Source of the DNA: Rotaria sp. Silwood1
Taxonomy: Eukaryota > Rotifera > Eurotatoria > Philodinida > Philodinidae
Assembly: GCA_905250075.1 (NCBI GenBank)
Contig: CAJNOP010000042.1
Span: 1,238,929-1,302,928, forward strand
Length of the DNA: 64,000 nucleotides
Direction: 5' to 3'
Below are positions 56,955 through 64,000 of the stretch, in pieces. The stretch's first letter is position 1. Each line of letters begins with the position of its first letter. Both the position numbers and the translations under genes were made by a program. The notes under the pieces are model-generated. The model saw only the letters and a list, made by a program, of their open reading frames with translations, was not told the origin of the DNA and made no database searches.

Positions 56955-58007
56955 CAGAGCTGCCAGCCTGGTCTGGTGCGTGACAGGCACCAGTTCAGGG
57001 TGGCACGCCAGATTGAATTCTTAAATTTTAGTCTGGCCTAATCAGGCCAAAACTGTTGGCCTGGATCCGATGTAATACTAACTTTTCGGTCCGCAGAAGT
57101 GAACCAAACTCTAATCCATAGTCCATGATTCACCAATATTGGTTGTAATGCCAATAGAATTCTCAAGAGATGTTCCTAATGTTCGAATTGGCTTTCATGA
57201 AATTTGATCATGATAGTCATCACTTAGTATTTTTTCGTCTTGATGATTAGCTGAAAATCGGGTGACATTGATTCTATATGCTGAATCTTTCAGCAACGAA
57301 AATGCACAGCAGTTAAATTAACAGTAGTTGGACACCACTAAAACAAATATTTTGAAAATATCATATAACTTATCAAACTATCAATTTTGTTTTTGAGTAG
57401 CAAGGAGTCCAAAGCATAACTTACGCTAACTGATAGAAGAATCGCTTTGAATTCAGAACAGCTGGATAATATGCTTTGTATTCGTACTGCATCGAAATTT
57501 GATAGACAACTGTAAATCTCCTATCTTGTTTTTATTGTTATTACTCTCTTTATTTTCTAAATTTTTTATGCATGTTTCCTTGGAACCCTAAGTAACATGC
57601 CTTGTCGTATGTTGTTCTTTTGTTATTATGGATAGCTTTTTTTCGACTGCGTGAAAGAGCACTGACGTCATCATAACATTTTGTAAATTCTAGTATATAT
57701 TTTAGGAAAAGTATAGACAATGCTTATCTCTTTGTTTTAATTTGTTTTTTTTCTGGAAGAGAATGTAACTGTATTAGTTTCGTGAAAGTACATGAAATAA
57801 ATAACTGAAATTGATGTCATAAATTAATTCAAAGTTGTAAATTTATGGATTGGAAAAGTCAGAAAAAATAGTTTGCCTGATCTCACCTGCAGGCTCGGTT
57901 GCAGGCTGCTCTTTGATCTTTAGCCTGATCGATAGACCAGGCCAGGCAAGATCAAGTTAGTCGGTAGGTCAGGTCAGGCGGAAAAAAGTGGCCTGTTGAC
58001 AGCTCTG
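56955..58007. mobile_element. hAT-type non-autonomous element with 8-bp target duplication
   Basis: Ends CAGAGCTGCCAGCCTGG and, inverted, CAGAGCTGTCAACAGGC. ATACTAAC directly flanks both sides (56947-56954 and 58008-58015), an 8-bp duplication diagnostic of hAT. Subterminal regions are dense in CAGGCCTG- and GGCCAGGC-like words. 1053 bp, no transposase frame. Confidence 0.85.
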
Positions 58008-58015
58008 ATACTAAC

Positions 58016-58699
58016 CAACTTATAAACATGTTTTTATGTTCAAAACTACTTTATAAAGATCGACCAAATGTTTTCATTTTCTATTAAGTTATATTGAAAT
58101 TTGATTAGGCTATTGAGTTGCTGGACATCATTGAAATACAATTGTGAAAACAACATTTGTCTCCTTCAAGATTTTCTTAAGCCGTCGGCTATCATTGGAT
58201 ACTGATAAGAACGATGTGATATTGATAGTCAAAGATTTTGTCGTCATTGAATAAAATCAACGCATCAACTTCATTTATATTTTGTGTGAAATAGTCACTC
58301 TATGTATATACATGTCAGAATATGAAGTAAGATTCGTTGTATTGTGATATCTTAACACAATATTGGAGAAGTTCACTCCTGTTGATTATTCGCCTTCCAA
58401 AAAATGCTGAAGAGATTAATATATGACTACGGATAAATAACAGTATCATGGGTTTTCTCAATCGATAGGCATGAGTAATTTTTTTGCTTCGACGTAAGAA
58501 TTCTTGACATTTGAATTGATTATATATCTCAGAATGTTTCTCTTTGATGAAGTCTGATAGGTAAAATCTTTGGAAATCTGTTTGCTTAAAATGAAAGTAA
58601 CTGTTCATAAAGAAACTTGAAACTGTAAGACTGAAAAGAAAATACCATTCAATGATAACATTTATTTTGCTGAAATCTGAAACATGGAATGAAATATGG
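58016..58699. other. intergenic, nothing recognised
   Basis: A 158-codon minus-strand ORF (58315-58791) overlaps the next repeat element and lacks any motif. Not called as a gene. Confidence 0.35.
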
Positions 58700-59705
58700 C
58701 TGTTAGGGGTCGACAAGCTCAGCTTAAGCTCACAACTGATGAGCCGTTGGAAACGCTCACTGAGCCGAACTGAACTGTTCGAACAGTTCATGTGAGCGAA
58801 CTGATCTTTCTCAAACGGCTCGTTTCAAATGAGCTGAAATGTTCGAACAGCTCATTCGAACGAGCCGAACTTTTCACACGGTTCCTTTTAAATGAACTGA
58901 ACCCAATATTGAAATACACTCTATCCGATACGGTACCCATAGGTCCTCATGGGCTACCCTACAGGGGATCCATAGGTCCTCAAGGGCTACCCTATAGGAG
59001 CACCCATAGGTCCTCAAGAGCTACCCTACAGGGGTACCCATAGGTCCTCAAGGGCTACCCTATAGGCGTACCCATAGGTCCAGAAGGAGTACTCTATAGA
59101 GGTATCCATAGCTCCTTAAGGGCTACTCTATAGAGGTACCAGTAGGTCCTCAAGTGCTATCCTATAGGGGTACCTCTAGGTCCTCAAGGCCAATTATAGA
59201 GGGTATCTCGAGGCACTCAAGTCCTATTATGGAGGGGTACTTCGAGGTTCTCAAGTCCTATTATAGAGGGGTACCTCAAGATTCTGAAGTCCCATAATAG
59301 AGGGATATCTCGAGGCTTCGAAGTCCTATTATGGAGGGGTACTCATAGGTCGTGGGCAATAAGAAAGAAAAGGGCTCCTGAAATCTGATTGGTCAATTTT
59401 TGGACCTATCAGATGGCGGGATTCTATTTCACCACAATAGAAACGACCGGGACCCATACATGTACCCATCAATCGATAGAACGTCCTCGAAAACCCTAGG
59501 ATTGACCAGAACCCCTCTAGGGCAGTCCTTGAGGACCTATGAGTACCCCTATAGGGTAGCCCTTGAGGACCTATGGGTACCCCTACAAAAAGTTCAGTTC
59601 GTTCGAATGAGCTGTTCGAATAGTTCAGCTCATTTGAAATGAGCTGTTTGAAAACGGTTCAGTTTGCTCAGAAGAACTGTTCGAGCAGTTCTTTAGCTCA
59701 TTTGA
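58700..59705. mobile_element. foldback-like element: TTCGAA palindromes around a 34-bp minisatellite
   Basis: Both ends (58710-58890 and 59590-59705) are packed with GAACTGTTCGAACAGTTC-like palindromes and GAGCTG/CAGCTC words in inverted arrangement. Between them lies a tandem 34-bp repeat. Exact ends and target duplication were not resolved. No coding capacity. Confidence 0.65.
58932..59352. repeat. 34-bp minisatellite, about 12 units
   Basis: Units share CCATAGGTCCTCAAGGGCTA followed by CCCTATAGGGGTA and diverge towards the right (CTCGAGG and TATTATGGAGG variants). Two further units lie in inverse orientation at 59519-59587. Confidence 0.85.
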
Positions 59706-61981
59706 ATTAATTTCATTCTATTCAATCCTACTATGATTTTATCATGTTGTCTAAACTTGTTTGCACAACAAAATGCATATGAAATATTAATTCTATAGTT
59801 AATTAGTTGATTAGTTTTCGTGGTTTCTTAAAAATCTCGTGAGGGAAATTCATAAATGAAAGATTATGCTACATTGTAAGCTCAAACAGTATTCTTACTC
59901 TAATAATAAAAAAATGGCTCTAATACCAAGAGTAAGTTAGAGTTTCTTGAGTTCGTATGGTGCAGAAAAAATATTTCAGCTTTTTACTATCAATGATTTC
60001 TCATTAAAGATTTTGATGTAAATGGAAGTTAATCACTATCTGGTTCTTTTTTTTCATTAGGATATTTGTCGATTTTAGTAAATACCATACTAGCAAAAAC
60101 AACAACATGGATGGAAACAAGCCACAAAGACTAATTTGTATTTTTTTTATTGTTTTTCATTTTTCATGGACAAATTCATAGATATCGAACATAGGTTCGA
60201 TATCATCTAGTTAAGCAATAAATTTTTCTTTTGTAACCGATTTAGTTTGCTAGATATTATTTGATTTATAATTAATAAAGTTTCTACAAATAATAGCTCT
60301 GTATACATTATAAAATGGTCATTCAAGGGATATCATGAGTCTCATGGGACACCAAGGGAATTCAAAATCGGTTAGTACCTTGCAGTTCATATTGAGTGAT
60401 TATTTCGTCTTGCTTTTTCCACTTAGACAATGGTTTGTAAAAAATAGTATGGGCACTTGAAACAGCAATAAGATAACAAAACCTTTCCACTGAGCATGAA
60501 GATAGAAAAAGAACACTTATTAATCGTCAATGACTAGGTTTTATTGATGACATCAATAGACAATAAGGATATCAAGATACTAAAAGTTTGCTTTTATTTT
60601 CGTTAGATTAATTTTTAATATCATAAATATTTGGGTGTGAGTGTCGATGTATGAGTGTTGCTGTAATCTTCTCATCAGATTTACATCCAACTTAAGAATG
60701 CGTCCTAAAAAATGGTACGAGCCATTATTTTTTCGGAGAACTCTGTGTTCTTTACGGAGGTATTGTTAAAATTAGTTCCAACTAGATCTCCTGAAGCTTG
60801 AAGATGATCCTGTTTGACTTTGTAGAAACCTTGCTATCATAGTTCATATATGAAATATTGGTATAGAATGCATTAGATAGAGAAGTTTATTGACCATTAA
60901 AATCACTAATAATCAGGTATGGTCCATTATGATAAATGTCATTTTTTCCAGAACAAATCAACTCACAGAAGTGAACATCGAAAAAAGTGGCGTACCAGGT
61001 TTTGTAGAGTGGACTTTGCTATACACAACCTCATATGTCATCATGTGTGCAAATTCTGCTTTGAAGAAACCGAATGATCAAGAAATATTAATGTTGTTCA
61101 TATTTTTCTCACCCATATTTCTCGATGTTTCTGTCTTCAATAGTGGGAAGAAAACATTTGAAATATGTTTTTCTACCCAGCTTTTCAGGTTCAATACAGT
61201 GACCATATCAAGAAAACGAAACCATTTTGATCTGTTTAAGCAAAAATAAAAAAAACATCAAAACTTGACAAACCTATAAAAGAATTAGTATTGAAATAAT
61301 TGAAGATTATGCTAAATAGACAGCTAGTTACTTTCTCGAGCAATGATATAAACGCTGCTTAATTATTAAGTGCCATTTGTATTTAACTTCATTTTTTCTG
61401 CTTTTTAAAATGTTATGTATTTAAAAAAAAACAATTTTGCAATAGATTATATTTTTGTTTCGTGTTTATGAAATAAATGATTTGTATTTTATATATATAT
61501 ATCTAATAAATTATGATTTGAATAAAAATGAAACAGTACATTTGAACAAGCAGGCTGTTTCTAGAAAGTTGATTTTATTATACTAAAAGTATAGGAGAAG
61601 CAAGAAGGTCAATGAAACTGAACAAATATAACGCATGAAGAATATGTGTCTGTAGGTGTCTATGTTTTAAGAAGTTCTGCAGTGAAAGACTATCGTCGTA
61701 TGGAGTCTCAACTAGTTAACTTAGTTGCCGTCAAACTTCTGTATCATTACGCATGCAATTATCACCTCACGGTACGAAATCATAATCGATGTAGTTCTTT
61801 TTGTATGTCAAACAAGTGTATGGTTATTTACGATGTGAGTCTCTGAACCAACATGTCCATGCTTTCCGTTGATGACTCAATTTGTTTTGATAGATTCGTT
61901 GGTAGTCATGATGCAAAATAGCGTTACATTTCATTGATGCTTCGTTTCAGTAAGACAGTCAGGGTAATGATTCATACTTGC
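59706..61981. other. AT-rich intergenic, nothing recognised
   Basis: ORFs such as 60890-61249 lack motifs and splice support. GGGTGTGAGTGTCG near 60632 is a telomere-like scrap. Confidence 0.4.
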
Positions 61982-61989
61982 ATCATAAA

Positions 61990-62691
61990 CAGGGTTGCCA
62001 GATCGTCCGAATTAGTCGGAATTTTCCGAATTTCCTAAGTCTTTCCGACTGTCTTCCGACTTTCCGAATTTATCCGAATTCTTGAATTTTTTCCGATTCT
62101 TTCCGAATTGTAATATTTTTCTAAAATTTCCTTTCCATTATAATTTTCCATATAACTTTTGATAGATTTCATATGGCGCTATGTTTCTTTTCTTATAATC
62201 ATTGGACAATTGATTTTATTCTGACAAATAAGAAGAGAAGGGAGAGAAGAGAAGATTTAATATGATAATTTTTTCTTCAAACCTGATCTCGTCTAAGATT
62301 TGTTAGAATAGCTTCAATCAATGTTTAGTTTTCAAAGAAGTCATATAAATAAATCATATCTCTAAAAACCTTAATCTAAATGTAAATAAATGTCGTTTTA
62401 CATTTTCATAACTATATTTCAGAATAAACTGAACGTTATTATGGATGATAAATCAGATGATTCGTCTATTAGTATGATCGTGAGTGTAGAAGAACAAGAA
62501 TCTATTCAACCAACAACAATTTCAAATTCCAAAAAAAGAGAAAAGAAAGGTGTTTTTAAAAACGGATTGGACATTAGATAAAGAATTTTCATCTTGGTTA
62601 CAGGCAGTGAAAGCTTAAAAACGACTTTCCGAATTTTTCCGAATTCAAGCAAAAAAATTCCGATTTCTAAGATTTTGATCTGGCAACCCTG
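61990..62691 (+). mobile_element. internally deleted hAT transposon with 8-bp target duplication
   Basis: Terminal repeats CAGGGTTGCCAGATC and, inverted, GATCTGGCAACCCTG. The 8-bp duplication ATCATAAA lies at 61982-61989 and 62692-62699. Subterminal TTTCCGAATT / CCGACTTTCC motifs are dense on both sides. The centre keeps the N-terminal end of a transposase-like frame (62441 onward: MDDKSDDSSISMIVSVEEQ, a basic stretch, then out of frame TDWTLDKEFSSWLQAVKA), typical of the start of hAT proteins before the zinc finger. The rest is deleted, so it depends on a full-length relative. Confidence 0.85.
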
Positions 62692-62699
62692 ATCATAAA

Positions 62700-63537
62700 T
62701 CTTGTGTAACTTCCGAGATCGAGAAGAAATGGCGAGCTTTCATAGATAGAAGATGTTGTAATAGCTTCCACGGCAAAATGAACTTAATAAAATATTTCTG
62801 AATTAGTTGCATTTCATCATTAGAAATCAATTTATACACTTGATTCTGGTCCATTATTCTAATGAGGTTTGCATACAGTCAACGAAAACTCAAATTGTAC
62901 ATTTTAATTTTTTTTTGAATTTTCTATTGTGAATAAATCAAATGGCTATTATGTATACTTATAGACCGAGTATATTGTACTATAGCATGCAGTATAGATA
63001 TAATCAATAGATAACGAAGTTGAAAAAGGGTATTCAATACAAAGAACAATCATTTTATATGTACAAAAATTTGAATGAATTTTGTATAATGTGAGATGCT
63101 GGTCTTTGCTTCGCCTACCCACAACCACACTCCATACTACCAAATATTTTCCATTTTGTAGCTAACGATTTAAAACTAAACTCGCATTGATTTGGTCGAT
63201 ATTCTACTAATACATCTTATTTGAATTATGATGTATATACATCATGTGTGAGCAATTTAACGTGTTGTATATGATAATACAAAGTGTCAATGAAATCTAT
63301 GTGATGCTAAAACAATAGATAGTTGCAGTTGCAAATATATATTTTTTTGATTAGAGACATACATCTGTCCAAATCTAGCGCAAGTAGAAATGTGAGCTAT
63401 CTATTTATATGCTCGATCTACTAGCACCTATAGTACCCTATGTATTCATGCATACACTATTAATTTATTTTTGGCATACAAAATGACAAGAAAGAAAATC
63501 GAAAGGTATAATCTCAATTTTCATAGCTGCAATTGAT
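62700..63537. other. intergenic, nothing recognised
   Basis: AT-rich. No supported feature. Contains the 3' flank of the minus-strand ORF that follows. Confidence 0.4.
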
Positions 63538-63990
63538 TTATTGCATCGTAAGGTTTTGTGCAACCTCCAAAAGTTTTTGTCTCAAAAATCTTCGATGAGT
63601 TCGGAGTATTTCGTATTGTGGTGTGTTTACAGGAGTATTTCTCAGGTATTGTTCATATCGATTCAACCGATTCGTGAGTCTATGTAGTGTTGTCATTAAT
63701 TCAACGGAGTTAAGATCTGTTTGTTTCTTCTTTTGTGTCTCTCGTGGTCTCATTTGAGTCGAAAAGTTATCATCATATGTTGGATCCGTTCGAAGATCCT
63801 CCAGTGTTAATTGGTCAACAGGCTGAAGCTCCAGACTGTACCTTTCGTCATTAACTGCATCTTCTGAAGTGTTTGCTGGATCACCATTCGAACGAGTAAT
63901 CATCTTTGGTTTTCTTATCAACGACATGACACGTTTACGCCAGGTCGTAATGCGTTGTGTTTGACGTCTGAAGTATTTTGAAAGAGGCAT
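63538..63990 (-). CDS. unassigned 150-residue protein
   Basis: An uninterrupted minus-strand frame from the ATG at 63990 to a stop at 63538. The composition is balanced and polar, unlike the artefact ORFs nearby: basic N-terminus (KYFRRQTQRITTWRKRVMSL), acidic middle (DAVNDERYSLEL, then LTLEDLRTDPTYDD) and a helical Arg/Leu-rich C-terminus (LHRLTNRLNRYEQYLR). No known domain is recognised. It may be a first exon or complete; sequence beyond 64000 could hold its promoter. Confidence 0.5.
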   Translation of the reverse strand: MPLSKYFRRQTQRITTWRKRVMSLIRKPKMITRSNGDPANTSEDAVNDERYSLELQPVDQLTLEDLRTDPTYDDNFSTQMRPRETQKKKQTDLNSVELMTTLHRLTNRLNRYEQYLRNTPVNTPQYEILRTHRRFLRQKLLEVAQNLTMQ

Positions 63991-64000
63991 TGTATTCTGT

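Noticed and set aside
58315..58791. 158-codon minus-strand ORF
   Set aside because: Overlaps the TTCGAA palindrome repeats, has no recognisable domain and is biased towards Ser/Phe.
60890..61249. 119-codon plus-strand ORF
   Set aside because: No motif, no splice support, AT-rich composition of random sequence.
1..64000. CRISPR arrays, bacterial operons or phage genes
   Set aside because: Spliced genes, eukaryotic retroelements and telomere-like repeats show a metazoan genome; no regularly spaced direct repeats with unique spacers were seen.

Overview
The window looks like a scaffold piece from a bdelloid rotifer, most likely an AT-rich genus such as Rotaria (inference; I ran no search). Reasons: interstitial arrays of the TGTGGG repeat that is the known bdelloid telomere unit; genes split by short GT..AG introns; protein families common in bdelloids (NHL-repeat secreted proteins, a short B-box-like zinc-binding family, an HGT-motif ART-like family); and a Ty3-type LTR retrotransposon whose third ORF is a DEDDy exonuclease, an arrangement described for bdelloid LTR elements. 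There is one 100-N assembly gap (33926-34025). It is a gene-poor, transposon-rich region, with host genes at about 14.4-19.9 kb, 22.6-26.9 kb and 35.5-36.8 kb.

Layout. 0-4.5 kb: GC-rich tandem duplication, AT-rich spacer and a decayed minus-strand gene. 4.55-7.03 kb: a compact LTR element (identical 163-bp LTRs, 5-bp target duplication, primer site) whose only long ORF encodes a RING-finger protein with a C-terminal membrane segment and no gag or pol. 7.2-12.2 kb: a B-box-like pseudogene and a multi-exon hAT transposase pseudogene flanked by clusters of GTACATTTTG motifs. 12.5-13.3 kb: a non-autonomous element with inverted ends. 14.4-19.9 kb: a secreted NHL/EGF/discoidin-like gene that can be spliced in frame to a PI-PLC X domain ORF. 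20-21 kb: telomere-like hairpin arrays. 22.6-26.9 kb: a three-exon minus-strand gene ending in an ART-fold-like HGT domain. 28-33 kb: minisatellite, nested inverted-repeat elements, a LINE RT fragment and a GGAATTCC-rich element. 35.5-36.8 kb: F-box plus beta-trefoil-like gene. 40.8-44.2 kb: two TTAA-flanked MITE-like elements around another telomere-like hairpin array. 45.03-53.30 kb: an apparently intact Ty3-type retrotransposon (gag, pol, DEDDy exonuclease) with identical 176-bp LTRs. 53.6-62.7 kb: inverted-repeat elements, two of them hAT derivatives with perfect 8-bp target duplications. 63.5-64.0 kb: an unassigned ORF.

Two things stand out. One is the small LTR element that carries a RING/transmembrane ORF as its only product. 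The other is the repeated head-to-head arrangement of the telomere-like arrays (G-rich, short spacer, C-rich), which is the orientation expected of end-to-end telomere joins or hairpins. Many non-coding elements here also share one design: inverted ends around clusters of a short self-complementary motif that differs between elements. All exon structures were read by eye from splice signals and reading-frame continuity.
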